A program made the position numbers and the translations under genes. A DNA stretch of 51,949 nucleotides from an uncultured Acidilobus sp. JCHS (GTDB taxonomy: Archaea; Thermoproteota; Thermoprotei_A; Sulfolobales; Acidilobaceae). The notes beneath the pieces were generated by a model that saw only the letters and a list, made by a program, of their open reading frames with translations, had not been told where the DNA came from and made no database searches. Below are positions 8,417 to 17,198 of this stretch, one piece after another; the stretch's first letter is position 1; each line of letters starts with the position of its first letter. The DNA is taken from contig AYMD01000002.1 in assembly GCA_000495735.1 (NCBI GenBank), positions 23,189 to 75,137 on the forward strand, in the 5' to 3' direction.

Positions 8417-9079
8417 CTACTTATCTTCCCCTTTTTCTATCGTCTCAAGCAGACCGCACAGCTCACCGAGTGACCTGATCCTGTACCTCGCCACGCTCAG
8501 CACCGCAGGGTCGTCGCCCATGGCCACGGGGTAACCTACTATCTTCATGGCCTCAACGTCCCACTTCGAGTCACCTACGTACATCGCGCTCTCGGGCGGG
8601 ACGCCGAGCTCGTAGAGGACGGCCCTCACGGCCTTCACCTTGTTGACCCCTACCACGGGCAGCCCTCCAGGCACGAGGCGCCAGCGCTTGTCGAAGCTCA
8701 GCTGGTTAGCCACCCAGATGTCAGCCCCTACCGCCGCGGCGACCCTGGCCACCAGGAGGTCGATCCCCCCACTTACGAGCGCTATCCTTCTGCCGCTCCT
8801 GTGGACGCAGCTGGCCACGTCCTGGGCCTCCCTCCTTATTGGGATCCCTGAGAGTATCTTCTCGAGGTCCCACCTCGTTATCCTCCCTCCAGTCGCCTCC
8901 ACCCACAGCTGGGTGTCAAGCCTCATCCACTCCGCGTAGTCTATCTCGCCCCTCTCGAACCTCTCCGCTATCTCCCTGGCCCTCTCCTGGACCCCAAGGG
9001 CCCTGTGCACGAAGCCCCAGCTGCTGTCCACCTCGGTCAGGACGCCGTCAACGTCAAAGATCACAGCCCTTACCTTCAT
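8417..9079 (-). CDS. HAD-superfamily phosphatase (SerB-like)
   Basis: A 220-residue haloacid-dehalogenase-type phosphatase. All four HAD motifs are present: DVDGVLT at 9-15 with nucleophile Asp9 and Asp11, Ser103 in ALVSGG, Lys147 in GVNKVKA, and GDSKWD at 169-174. A helical cap of about 60 residues lies between motifs I and II, as in phosphoserine phosphatases, which is the nearest functional guess; phosphoglycolate or sugar phosphatase activity is equally possible. The gene begins inside the 3' end of the upstream DUF123 gene, overlapping by 26 bases, so the two form an operon. Confidence 0.88.
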   Translation of the reverse strand: MKVRAVIFDVDGVLTEVDSSWGFVHRALGVQERAREIAERFERGEIDYAEWMRLDTQLWVEATGGRITRWDLEKILSGIPIRREAQDVASCVHRSGRRIALVSGGIDLLVARVAAAVGADIWVANQLSFDKRWRLVPGGLPVVGVNKVKAVRAVLYELGVPPESAMYVGDSKWDVEAMKIVGYPVAMGDDPAVLSVARYRIRSLGELCGLLETIEKGEDK

Positions 9080-9575
9080 CGCCGCACCACCACAGCGTGC
9101 CTCCCCTTCTGGCGAGCGCCTCAGCGATCGCTCCTGGGTCCTTGCAATAAAACATGTGGGGCCTCAGGGAGTCCGTGGCCCCCGCCATCCCGAGGGGGAA
9201 GAGGCCCTCCAGGGGCTCTATGTATGAGGCGAGGCCGTCCTCGGCCGGCCTGCCGTAGCGCCCAACCTCATAGTAAATGAAGACGGGCCTGGCCAGCGGG
9301 CTTGAGGAGACGCTGTCTATGTGCCACCACACCCTCTGGGGCCCCCTCAGGTGCCTTGACACCCTGGCCCTGATACCTCCAGGGCCCCCAGCGCTGCCCA
9401 CGTATATGAGGTAGCCCCTCTCTGCCTTGGCCAGGACCCTCCCGCGCCTGTCCCTTATCTCAACGGGTCCCTCAAGCCTGAAGCAAACAGCGTAGACGCC
9501 CTTCTCAGCGGGCAAGGGAGGGCGGCGTCCGCTACCCCGGAGAGGCTCATCGCCAGCGGCTCCCTCCGGGCACAA
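9054..9575 (-). CDS. DUF123 family GIY-YIG nuclease-like protein
   Basis: The sequence from about residue 25 (KGVYAVCFRLEG) matches the DUF123 / GIY-YIG-related domain often found fused to or beside endonuclease III in archaea. It shows GYLIYVGSAGGPGGIRARV (54-72), then RHLRGPQRVWWHID, and ends with a Cys-containing RPHMFYCKD motif. The family is suspected to act in DNA repair, with no proven activity. The first 20 residues are Gly/Pro-rich and may be untranslated; a later start cannot be ruled out. It overlaps the HAD gene by 26 bases and is transcribed away from the P-loop gene at 9655. Confidence 0.75.
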   Translation of the reverse strand: MCPEGAAGDEPLRGSGRRPPLPAEKGVYAVCFRLEGPVEIRDRRGRVLAKAERGYLIYVGSAGGPGGIRARVSRHLRGPQRVWWHIDSVSSSPLARPVFIYYEVGRYGRPAEDGLASYIEPLEGLFPLGMAGATDSLRPHMFYCKDPGAIAEALARRGGTLWWCGDEGKGCDL

Positions 9576-9654
9576 CTTACGTCACCCGCCGCCGAGGGAC
9601 CGAGGGCGCCTGAAGTTAAAGTAGTGTCACGCTCTCCCGGGCGCGGGCTAGGCC

Positions 9655-10530
9655 TTGAAGGTGCTGATAGCAGGCCTCATACCTAACGACGCCGGGAAGA
9701 CGGTCCTGGCAGCCAGCCTGGTCAAGGCCCTCCTCAGGGAGGGCGTCTCAGCGACCCCGGTCAAGCCCCTCGGCGCCACTGACCTCTGGGGGCACCCAGA
9801 GGCGCTAAGCAGGTCAAGGGAGGCCAGGCTCGTGGTCACCTGGGACGGCTACATCCTCCACAGGGCGTCAGGGGGAAGGCTGCCAATAGAGGTGATTAAC
9901 CCCATAGGGGCCCTCCTGGCGCCCACGCCCCCCTCCAGGTACAGGAGCAGGTCAAGCTACGAGGCCTCCCTTGTGGAGCCCTACAGGAGGGCGGTGCTGA
10001 CGAGGGTCACGGGCTGCGCGGGGGGCAGCAGGTCGCTACACCTGGCCAACGCTGACGCCATGTCAAGGGTTCCCCAGCAGGTCAGCGAGGCGCTGCAGGA
10101 GGTGATTATGTACCTTACGCCTCCCCCTACGCCGGCCAGCGACGAGGCCATAGCGGGCATATTCTCAGGCGCCGGCTCAACGGCCGCCGACACCTGCCTC
10201 GCCATGGCTGAGGCCTCCAGCGACGCGGTGATAGTGGAGTCGAACAGCGACGTAGTTGCCCCAACGCCCTCATCGTCATATCCCTCCCTGGCCATCATGG
10301 TGGTGCCGGGGGAGGCCTACCTGGTTGAGGGGACCAGGCTCTCAAGGGCCCTTGAGGCCATAGCCATGTCAGGCAGGCCATGGGCGGCGAAGGCCATGGA
10401 GGCGCTTGAGCTGACGGGCCACCTGGGCAGGGTCGACCTGCCCCTCCTCGAGGACCCTGACGAGGGCTACCCGCCTGACGTTATCTCGCCACTCGTCGAG
10501 GCCGTGAAGGGCAGGCTAAGAAAGGGCTGA
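9655..10530 (+). CDS. P-loop NTPase, BioD/CobQ-like fold, function unknown
   Basis: A 291-residue protein beginning with a clear deviant Walker A, AGLIPNDAGKT (6-16), in the position and style of dethiobiotin synthetase / CobQ-like GTDTGVGKT loops. It is followed by a KPLGATDLWG segment (about 37-46) that resembles the switch region of that fold. The second half contains AVIVESNSDVVAP and MVVPGEAYLVEG strands. It has no ATP-grasp or biotin-specific signature, and no biotin or cobalamin gene is nearby, so a metabolic role cannot be named. The start is TTG; ATG is not available near the Walker motif. Confidence 0.65.
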   Translation: MKVLIAGLIPNDAGKTVLAASLVKALLREGVSATPVKPLGATDLWGHPEALSRSREARLVVTWDGYILHRASGGRLPIEVINPIGALLAPTPPSRYRSRSSYEASLVEPYRRAVLTRVTGCAGGSRSLHLANADAMSRVPQQVSEALQEVIMYLTPPPTPASDEAIAGIFSGAGSTAADTCLAMAEASSDAVIVESNSDVVAPTPSSSYPSLAIMVVPGEAYLVEGTRLSRALEAIAMSGRPWAAKAMEALELTGHLGRVDLPLLEDPDEGYPPDVISPLVEAVKGRLRKG

Positions 10531-10583
10531 CAGAAAATTATGAATCCCTCACTACATAAGGTCTAGACTCTCTAAAAAGAGAA

Positions 10584-10591
10584 GCTTAAAA
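10584..10591 (+). promoter_or_regulatory. TATA box for the DUF981 gene
   Basis: GCTTAAAA is centred about 27 bases upstream of the ATG at 10615, in an otherwise A/T-rich 84-base gap. The spacing predicts a leaderless transcript. Confidence 0.5.
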
Positions 10592-10614
10592 CCTTTCTCT
10601 AATAATAGAATTAT

Positions 10615-11220
10615 ATGGTGAGCGGCGTGGCGCTGTTCGTCGACATACTCGACGTACAGCTCCAGGTCCTGGCCTGGGGTCTCCTGGCCGGCGCCGCCTG
10701 GGTCCTGCTGAGGTTCGGGATGCCGAGAGGGGAGACAGAGAAGCTTGACAAGGGCTTCGGCTACGCCTTCTTCACGATAGGCCTCTACGCCTTCATAACC
10801 GGCCTCTGGGCGACCTTCGCGTGGCCGCTGCCCAGCAGCTACAACCTGGTGCTCTCCGACCCCTACGCGCTCTTTGGCATAGCCTACCTGGCCCTCGGCC
10901 TCGCCCTGATCTACGGGGCTGACCTCAGGGGCGTCATGTACATGATAGCCTTCCTCTCGCTGTCTGTCTTCATCTACGGCGCCGACATCTACAATTATCA
11001 CATGACACACGAGCCCGCTGCCGCGGCAGCCATGTACATCTTCATCGCCCTGGCGGCCCTCCTGAGCCCCCTGCTGACCTACAGGAGTACCTCGAGGTGG
11101 TTCGCCTATATCGAGATAGTGCTCCTGGTGATAGGAGCTCTCTTGTCGGCCTACATAGGGGCCTCAGCGACGTTTGAGCACACAGCCGGCTGGGTCAAGT
11201 GGGTTCCCTTCTACGGCTGA
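10615..11220 (+). CDS. DUF981 family integral membrane protein
   Basis: A 201-residue protein with about six hydrophobic segments (near residues 8-33, 48-68, 80-105, 106-122, 138-155, 163-182). It matches the DUF981 family of archaeal and actinobacterial membrane proteins of unknown function. Acidic and His residues sit between the helices (DIYNYHMTHEP at about 122-132), suggesting a small buried polar site. The next gene on the same strand encodes a thioredoxin-like protein, but it has its own TATA box and a T-rich stop signal intervenes, so they are probably separate units. Confidence 0.75.
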   Translation: MVSGVALFVDILDVQLQVLAWGLLAGAAWVLLRFGMPRGETEKLDKGFGYAFFTIGLYAFITGLWATFAWPLPSSYNLVLSDPYALFGIAYLALGLALIYGADLRGVMYMIAFLSLSVFIYGADIYNYHMTHEPAAAAAMYIFIALAALLSPLLTYRSTSRWFAYIEIVLLVIGALLSAYIGASATFEHTAGWVKWVPFYG

Positions 11221-11250
11221 TGATGGCCTGAAGGGAGCGCTCTCTTCCTA

Positions 11251-11264
11251 ATGTCTTTTTTCCT
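11251..11264 (+). terminator. T-rich terminator after the DUF981 gene
   Basis: A run of GTCTTTTTTCCTTT lies about 30 bases past the stop codon. Archaeal termination commonly uses such U-tracts without a hairpin. It also merges into the TATA box of the next gene. Confidence 0.4.
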
Positions 11265-11271
11265 TTATATC
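11263..11271 (+). promoter_or_regulatory. TATA box for the thioredoxin-like gene
   Basis: CTTTATATC is centred about 30 bases before the TTG at 11297. A GAAGGAC sequence directly before the start could still act as a weak ribosome site. Confidence 0.45.
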
Positions 11272-11296
11272 CTAGCCGACAGCGGGGCTGAAGGAC

Positions 11297-11719
11297 TTGC
11301 CGCTGCAGCTCCCGAGCCAAGAGGGCATCATACGCTTTGACCCAGCGACTGGGGGCTGGGCTAGGCTTAACGAGCTCAAAAAGTCGGGCCTGGCCGAGGG
11401 CTTCAACATGGTTTACTTCAGGAACCTCATGTGCTCGGCCTGCCGCCTCCTGGACCTTAAGTTCCCTGACCTCATCAACATGTACAGCTGCAGGGCTACC
11501 ATAACCGTGGTGACCTGTATGTGGTTCTCCAAGCTCTGCCTCACGCACGCGGCCAGGAGGGCCTTCGAGGAGTTCAAGGTCAGGGAGTCACCGACGATCT
11601 ACGCGGCTCTCGTCAGGGAAGGGTCCGTGGTCAGGGAGGCTGTGATCATAGGGACCCTCTCGCTGAGCGAGTACAGGTCCTACTTAGCCAAGGCTATTGG
11701 TTTGAGGGTGTGTAGTTAA
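11297..11719 (+). CDS. Thioredoxin-fold protein with CSAC motif
   Basis: A 140-residue protein with a thioredoxin-like layout: strand FNMVYFRNLM, then a CxxC redox motif CSAC at 46-49, an amphipathic helix, and the likely cis-proline in ESPTIY (about 103-108). It carries extra cysteines (in MYSCRATITVVTC and SKLC), unusual for a plain thioredoxin, so it may bind metal or form a second disulphide. It has no signal peptide and is presumed cytosolic. Possible roles are protein disulphide reduction or electron delivery to a partner; none is identified nearby. The start is TTG, chosen from the TATA spacing. Confidence 0.65.
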   Translation: MPLQLPSQEGIIRFDPATGGWARLNELKKSGLAEGFNMVYFRNLMCSACRLLDLKFPDLINMYSCRATITVVTCMWFSKLCLTHAARRAFEEFKVRESPTIYAALVREGSVVREAVIIGTLSLSEYRSYLAKAIGLRVCS

Positions 11720-11761
11720 CACTTAAATAGAAGAGGTGTCGGCTAAAGAACCTGTGAGACC

Positions 11762-14731
11762 TTGAATAACTCCAGGAGGGCGTTAGCCCTAGGTCTCCTC
11801 GTCCTGGTCCTTGCAGTTGTGGTCGTTCCCCTCGTCAACATGCCGGTCGTGCTCAAGTCAGCCAGGGCCCAGCAGGGCTCTGGCCAGGTGTACTCAAACT
11901 TTACCGTCTCGTGGAGCGGCAATCTGACGGTGTACCTGTACGGGGTTTCGCCCTCCTCTAAGGTGCTCCTCTGGTGGGGCATAGAGCCGTACCCGCAGGG
12001 GCCGTGGTACACGACCAGCGGCAAGCCGGGCAACATGGAGACCCCCATGACCTATAATTCCACGCTGAGGGCGTTCGTGGCCACCATAGGGCCCTTCGAG
12101 AACGGCACGTGGGTCGCCTACGTCTTTAACGTGAACGGCACCATCTGGATAAACTACGAGGGCCATGCCTTCTGGAACTGGAACGTCATAATTAACCCTC
12201 CTATGAACATAGTAGGCTACACTAAGGCCTGGGTGCTTCCCAACGGCTCAATAATGATAACGGCCATAGGCAGACCCCCTGACGAGATGATACTCTGGTG
12301 GGGCCTGACCTCAGGGCCTCAGACTGGCTTGCCGTGGTACACCACCGCAGGCACCCCTGGGGCCAACCAGACCGTCATGACCTACAACCCGCTGTGGGGC
12401 AACTACACCGCCATCATAGGTCCCTTCAAGCCCGGCCAGTGGGTGCAGTGGGTCTACCACGACGCCTACACGGGCTGGTGGATACACAACAGCAACGTGA
12501 GCCCAGGCGCTAACTTCGCCATACAGGACGTCTACACGCCGGTCCACGCCGTGGCCATGCACACCAGCCAGCTCGTCTACGAGGTCGGGCAGCAGGTGGT
12601 AATGAACGTGACCGTTCAGAACGAGGGGCCGGCCATGAACTACACCATAGCGCTCCAGGTAGGGACCGAGGTGGTCTCAAACAGGACCGTTGAGCTGCCG
12701 AGCGGGTACTCCAACCTGACCTTCACGTTCCCGGCCAACCTCCCAATGGGCATCTATAACGTCTTCCTGCTGGTAGGACTCAAGGGCATATGGCAGAACA
12801 GCACCGTCGGGCAGCTCTACATAGTTAACACCACCGGCAGGAAGCCTCTGAGCGTCGTGATAGTCTGGAACATGCACCAACCCCTCTACCTTGAGCCCAA
12901 CGGCACGTGGGGCCAGCCATGGGTTCAGTGGCACACCGGCCAGGACCTCTACTGGAACGGGAGCCTCGTGGGCGCCTATGAGCTCCAGGCGATGCTGCTT
13001 AACGAGTTCCCAAACATAAACGTGACCATAGACTTCACGCCAGTGCTCCTATACCAGTGGGAGGCTTTCCTGCACCAGAGCAGCCCGACGTTCATGGGAT
13101 CTGGGGTGCTGGTAAGCCATGACCAGCAGGCCACGGAGGAGACCATAGCCCTCTACAGGAAGCTAGTACAGGAGGGCAGGCTTCAGGTACTTACGGTGCC
13201 CTTCTACCACCCGCTTGAGGCGCTAGTCTACGACAACGGCTGGCAGTCAGACCTCCTGGCCCAGCTACTCATGGGCGAGAACATGACCTACACAGTCTTC
13301 GGCGTGAGAGCCAACGGCGTTTGGACCCCAGAGATGGGCTTTAACATGGGCCTGCTGTGGCTCTACGCTGACGCAGGCTTAAACGTGACCATACTTGACT
13401 ACCAGGCCTTCGTCCAGATGGCCCCGGCCCTCACCGTCGTGAGCGGCAACACGAGCCTGGGTCCCTATGGCATCTATGTCGTCCAGAACTCCCTGGGCCA
13501 GAGGATGTACGTGCTCTTCAGGGACACCGCGCTCTCCAACATGTTCAGCTTCATATTCTTCAGCCAGTCACCCCAGCTCACCCAGCAGATGCTCCTCCAG
13601 TACCTAGTGAAGGTCTACATGGAGCACCCAGGGGCTGTGGTCGTGGTGGCCCTTGACGGTGAGAACCCGATAATATTCAACCCGACGCCTCTGTCCGCGA
13701 AGGACCTCTACGCGATCTACCAGGCTTTGTCAGAGGCCGAGGGCGAGGGCTGGCTTGTGACCCAGACGGTGAACCAGGCCATAGAGACCCACCAGGTGGC
13801 GGCAGTTCTGACAAACCTTCCAGAGGAGAGCTGGGCCACCAACCTCAACAACTGGAACAACGGCTACTCGGCCAAGGTCTACATATGGGACAATGTGAGC
13901 CTTGCCAGGGAGTACCTGGCCGCGTACTCGGCCATGCTAGGCATGCCTATATCGCCTGTGGTGCCGCTTTCCTTCGCCCATGCGCCCAACGCCAGCGCAA
14001 GCGCCTTTGAGGCAATGACTGGCGAGCCAGCCTACGTCACTGTGAACGGGGTTACCTACGCGAACCCGCTCTACATGTACTACACCATGTGGAACTGGCT
14101 CTACGTCAGCGAGGGCAGCGACTGGACCTGGCAGGCAGGGCCGCCCAACAACGGGCCGCAGTGGTTCTGGGTCCAGCCGGTCATATACGACCAGGCAATA
14201 GTGAGCTACGTGAGGCAGGCGTTCTCGAAGGTGACGCCCTTCAGCGTCGTCACTAACGGGCAGGGCAAGGTCCTCATAAACTTCTACAACAACCTAACCT
14301 CCGCCCAGGCCCCGTTGCCCGTCCACCTGTACCTGGTGATATCTAATGGCACAGCCAACGTCAGCGAGTACGTGACGCTCGGCAAGCAGGTCTCAGCGGT
14401 CACCGCCAACATAACCGTGGCCCCAGGCTCTGCTGTCACCGTCTACCTCTACGCGCCCGTGACGCAGCCCGAGCTCGGCGCCGCGGTGACCCCCGTGTCG
14501 AACAACGGCCTGCTGATAGGCGAGTACACGCTGACGGCCCAGAAGGGGGTCATGACTACGACAGCCCCGCCCTCGCCGTCAACCGCGTCAACCTCTACTA
14601 CGCTAACTGTTACTACGCCGAGCACTGCGGTGACCACAACAGAGACTTCAACTACTGCGATCTGGGTAGTGGTAGGCATAGTAATCGTGGCCGTCATAAT
14701 AGCTGTCCTACTAGGGGTTTCGAGACGCTAA
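11762..14731 (+). CDS. Cell-surface GH57 glycoside hydrolase
   Basis: A 989-residue extracellular enzyme of glycoside hydrolase family 57 (alpha-amylase / amylopullulanase type), expected to cut alpha-glucans. After a signal peptide (hydrophobic residues 8-30) come two repeats of a starch-binding-like module at about 65-150 and 175-255; both contain LWWG, PWYTT and IGPF motifs. A beta domain follows (260-355). The catalytic domain starts with the GH57 hallmark MHQP (371-374), has GVWTPEMGFN with nucleophile Glu524, and DGEN with acid/base Asp632. A Thr/Ser-rich linker (about 925-965) leads to a C-terminal membrane anchor ending in SRR. Many N-glycosylation sites are visible. The start is TTG, with TTAAATA about 35 bases upstream. 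Confidence 0.92.
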   Translation: MNNSRRALALGLLVLVLAVVVVPLVNMPVVLKSARAQQGSGQVYSNFTVSWSGNLTVYLYGVSPSSKVLLWWGIEPYPQGPWYTTSGKPGNMETPMTYNSTLRAFVATIGPFENGTWVAYVFNVNGTIWINYEGHAFWNWNVIINPPMNIVGYTKAWVLPNGSIMITAIGRPPDEMILWWGLTSGPQTGLPWYTTAGTPGANQTVMTYNPLWGNYTAIIGPFKPGQWVQWVYHDAYTGWWIHNSNVSPGANFAIQDVYTPVHAVAMHTSQLVYEVGQQVVMNVTVQNEGPAMNYTIALQVGTEVVSNRTVELPSGYSNLTFTFPANLPMGIYNVFLLVGLKGIWQNSTVGQLYIVNTTGRKPLSVVIVWNMHQPLYLEPNGTWGQPWVQWHTGQDLYWNGSLVGAYELQAMLLNEFPNINVTIDFTPVLLYQWEAFLHQSSPTFMGSGVLVSHDQQATEETIALYRKLVQEGRLQVLTVPFYHPLEALVYDNGWQSDLLAQLLMGENMTYTVFGVRANGVWTPEMGFNMGLLWLYADAGLNVTILDYQAFVQMAPALTVVSGNTSLGPYGIYVVQNSLGQRMYVLFRDTALSNMFSFIFFSQSPQLTQQMLLQYLVKVYMEHPGAVVVVALDGENPIIFNPTPLSAKDLYAIYQALSEAEGEGWLVTQTVNQAIETHQVAAVLTNLPEESWATNLNNWNNGYSAKVYIWDNVSLAREYLAAYSAMLGMPISPVVPLSFAHAPNASASAFEAMTGEPAYVTVNGVTYANPLYMYYTMWNWLYVSEGSDWTWQAGPPNNGPQWFWVQPVIYDQAIVSYVRQAFSKVTPFSVVTNGQGKVLINFYNNLTSAQAPLPVHLYLVISNGTANVSEYVTLGKQVSAVTANITVAPGSAVTVYLYAPVTQPELGAAVTPVSNNGLLIGEYTLTAQKGVMTTTAPPSPSTASTSTTLTVTTPSTAVTTTETSTTAIWVVVGIVIVAVIIAVLLGVSRR

Positions 14732-14750
14732 GCCTGGCGTAATGCCTATC

Positions 14751-14764
14751 CTTTCGTTTTTGGT
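14751..14764 (+). terminator. T-rich terminator after GH57
   Basis: CTTTCGTTTTTGG follows the GH57 stop codon by about 20 bases in the gap before the convergent site-2 protease gene. It is consistent with archaeal U-tract termination. Confidence 0.35.
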
Positions 14765-14779
14765 TCCTCATATCCTTAC

Positions 14780-15898
14780 TTAAGGTAGCCTTACGGGCGC
14801 TATAGTTATGAGGCTCAGGAGCAGGAGCAGCGTCAAGAGCTCAACGGCCGCGGCCGCCTCGCGACCAGCCCTGAACCTTGAAAGCGCTTCCCTCAGGGCC
14901 TGCCCTCCATCGCTCTCTACGCCGAAGCCTGGAAGGGGAAAGGCCAGGGGCGCGGCGTTCACGAGCGCCAGGCCGAAGTTCACCACGTACATAGCTGAGA
15001 CGAAGCTCATGAGCCACGGAATCGAGAAGGCCTGTACTACCTCTATGCCGAGCCTGGCGTAGCCGGCGGGCTTGAACACCGTGAGGTTCCTGAGGACCCC
15101 CTGATATAACACAGAGAGGGTCACGACAGCCGCCCCGGACCCCTCGGCCCCTGACCTGACAAGGGCCCTGAGGCCCTGCTCAACGGTTCTCACCGGGGTC
15201 CCGTTAACGGCAACTATAACCATGCCCGGCTGAAGCCCAGCATGTGAAGCCGGCGAGCCGAGCTGGACGCTAACTATCTGAACGCCGTTAGCCAGGTGGG
15301 CCGCCAGGTAACCAGTGAGGTACATGAAGGTGAGGCCAAGGGCCAGGTTGGCCGCGACACCGGCCGAGTATATCATGGCCTTTGACCTGACCCTCGCAGC
15401 CTTCATGGCCTCCTCGTCAGGCTCCACGAAGGCCGCGGGTATGAAGGCGAGCAGCAGGAAGCCGGCGCTCCTTATGGGGACGCCGACGGACCTCGCCACA
15501 ACCGCGTGGGAGAGCTCATGGACTAGGACCGCTACTCCAACGGCCAGAAGTATGTAGATGAGCTCGCTCAGCCCCACCGTGACGCCAGGTATCAGCGGCA
15601 CGAAGCCCTCCTGGGAGGCGGCCTGAGTCGGCGCTATGTACCTCCTTACGAACAGCGTAGCGCTGACGTAGTAGAACAGGGCCGCTGAGACCATGGCGAG
15701 GGGCACCGAGACCAGGCCGTAGGCCCTGATCAGCCTCGCCCTGGTCCCCGGCGCATAGGGGGCCCTGCTGTACCTGAGCCTGTAGATCAGGAGGAAAGGG
15801 TATACCGTCAGGGGTCCCCTGGTCCCCCCGACAACGAAGTATAGAACTAACCAGGCGGCTATGAAGGCGGCTGCTGTATAGGCCCAGGCAGGGATCAT
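14780..15898 (-). CDS. Site-2 protease-like M50 metalloprotease with PDZ domain
   Basis: A 372-residue membrane zinc protease that would cleave substrates within the bilayer. The order is an N-terminal helix (5-25), two further helices (58-85, 105-126), zinc-binding HELSH at 127-131 with catalytic Glu128, a PDZ domain at about 205-275 ([19 protein letters not shown]), and the second metal motif [20 protein letters not shown] (about 318-337), whose Asp completes the site. A final helix is at 350-367. The start ATG overlaps the stop of ahcY by four bases (ATGA), so it is the second gene of that operon. Its substrate is unknown; S2P proteins often release membrane-bound regulators. Confidence 0.9.
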   Translation of the reverse strand: MIPAWAYTAAAFIAAWLVLYFVVGGTRGPLTVYPFLLIYRLRYSRAPYAPGTRARLIRAYGLVSVPLAMVSAALFYYVSATLFVRRYIAPTQAASQEGFVPLIPGVTVGLSELIYILLAVGVAVLVHELSHAVVARSVGVPIRSAGFLLLAFIPAAFVEPDEEAMKAARVRSKAMIYSAGVAANLALGLTFMYLTGYLAAHLANGVQIVSVQLGSPASHAGLQPGMVIVAVNGTPVRTVEQGLRALVRSGAEGSGAAVVTLSVLYQGVLRNLTVFKPAGYARLGIEVVQAFSIPWLMSFVSAMYVVNFGLALVNAAPLAFPLPGFGVESDGGQALREALSRFRAGREAAAAVELLTLLLLLSLITIAPVRLP

Positions 15899-17145
15899 CT
15901 CCAGCTCCTCAGGTACTCCCTCTGCGCGGGCGTAAGTTCGTCCATCCTTACACCCATGGTCTCCAGCTTGAGCCTGGCGACCAGCTCATCCTGCTCGCGG
16001 GGCACGTCATAGACCTTCGGGGCCAGCCTGCCCCTGTTCTGGACGTGGTAGAGCACTGAGAGGGCCTGGTTAGCGAAGCTCATGTCCATCACCTCGCTGG
16101 GGTGCCCCTCGGCCGCCACCAGGTTAACTAGCCTGCCCTCGGCCAACAGGTAGAGCCTCCTGCCGTCGGGGAGCCTGTACTCGACAACGTTGGGCCTCAC
16201 GGTTCTCTTAGAGACGGCTATGGACTCCAGGTCGGAGACGCTCACCTCCACGTTGAAGTGGCCCGCGTTGGCCAGGATTGCGCCGTCCTTCATCTTAAGC
16301 ATGTGCTCCTTAGTTATCACGTCCCTGTCCCCGGTGGCCGTTACGAAGACCTCGCCTACCTCAGCGGCCTCAGACATGGGCATCACGTCGAAGCCGTCCA
16401 TCACCGCCTCAAGCGCCCTTATGGGGTCGACCTCGGTCACTATAACGCGGGCCCCCATGCCCCTCAGCCTCATAGCTATCCCGCGGCCCACCCAGCCGTA
16501 GCCTGCTACCACGACCCTCTTGCCAGCCAGGAGCGCGTTCGTGGCCCTGAGTATGCCGTCAACTGTGCTCTGGCCAGTGCCGTACCTGTTGTCGAAGAGG
16601 TACTTGGTCAGGGCGTTGTTGACGGCTATCACGGGGTAGAGGAGCCTCCCCTCGGCCTCGAGGGCCCTCAGCCTTATGACGCCCGTTGTAGTCTCCTCGT
16701 TGCCCCCTATGACGCTCTTGCCCACCTCAGGCATGGACTGGTGTATGGTCACGTGAAGGTCAGCGCCGTCATCTATGACTATGTCTGGCCTTGCCCTGGC
16801 CGCCTCAGCTATGGCCCCGAAGTACTCCTGCTCGTTCATGCCCCTCCACGCGACCACTGTGATCCCCTCCTCCTCGGCCAGGGCGGCAGCAACGTCGTCC
16901 TGGGTTGAGAGGGGGTTGCTTGGGGCCAGGAACACTGAGGCGCCCCAGTCCCTCAGAGTCCTGACAAGGGCCGCCGTCTCCTTAGTCACGTGCAGGGCCG
17001 CCGATATCCTCAGGCCCTCAAGGGGCTTCTTCTCCCTGTACATCGACCTCAGCTTCATGACGACAGGCATGTGGGCCTCAGCCCACTCCACCTTCAGCCT
17101 GCCCTCCTTAGCTAAGGAGGGGTCCTTGACCTTCGAGCTCGGCAA
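15895..17145 (-). CDS. ahcY: Adenosylhomocysteinase
   Basis: Hydrolyses S-adenosylhomocysteine to adenosine and homocysteine, removing the inhibitory product of methylation. The 416-residue length matches archaeal enzymes. Recognisable parts are the substrate region [19 protein letters not shown], the catalytic-core DDGADLHV and [13 protein letters not shown], the [13 protein letters not shown] segment, and the NAD-binding [20 protein letters not shown]. The archaeal type lacks the C-terminal Lys-Tyr extension of eukaryotic enzymes. The TTG start is preceded by GGTGAG, and a TTTTTAATGG TATA-like box lies near 17178-17187. It is followed by the overlapping M50 protease gene. Adenosine produced here could feed the adenine/purine genes at 38-43 kb. 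Confidence 0.96.
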   Translation of the reverse strand: MPSSKVKDPSLAKEGRLKVEWAEAHMPVVMKLRSMYREKKPLEGLRISAALHVTKETAALVRTLRDWGASVFLAPSNPLSTQDDVAAALAEEEGITVVAWRGMNEQEYFGAIAEAARARPDIVIDDGADLHVTIHQSMPEVGKSVIGGNEETTTGVIRLRALEAEGRLLYPVIAVNNALTKYLFDNRYGTGQSTVDGILRATNALLAGKRVVVAGYGWVGRGIAMRLRGMGARVIVTEVDPIRALEAVMDGFDVMPMSEAAEVGEVFVTATGDRDVITKEHMLKMKDGAILANAGHFNVEVSVSDLESIAVSKRTVRPNVVEYRLPDGRRLYLLAEGRLVNLVAAEGHPSEVMDMSFANQALSVLYHVQNRGRLAPKVYDVPREQDELVARLKLETMGVRMDELTPAQREYLRSWR

Positions 17146-17198
17146 GGCCTCTCACCGAGGCCGAGGGGGAAAGGGCCATTAAAAAGAGACTATAGATT

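Noticed and set aside
16258-16908. Plus-strand frame of 216 codons opposite ahcY
   Set aside because: Antisense shadow rich in His/Pro/Arg from GC bias; ahcY is certain.
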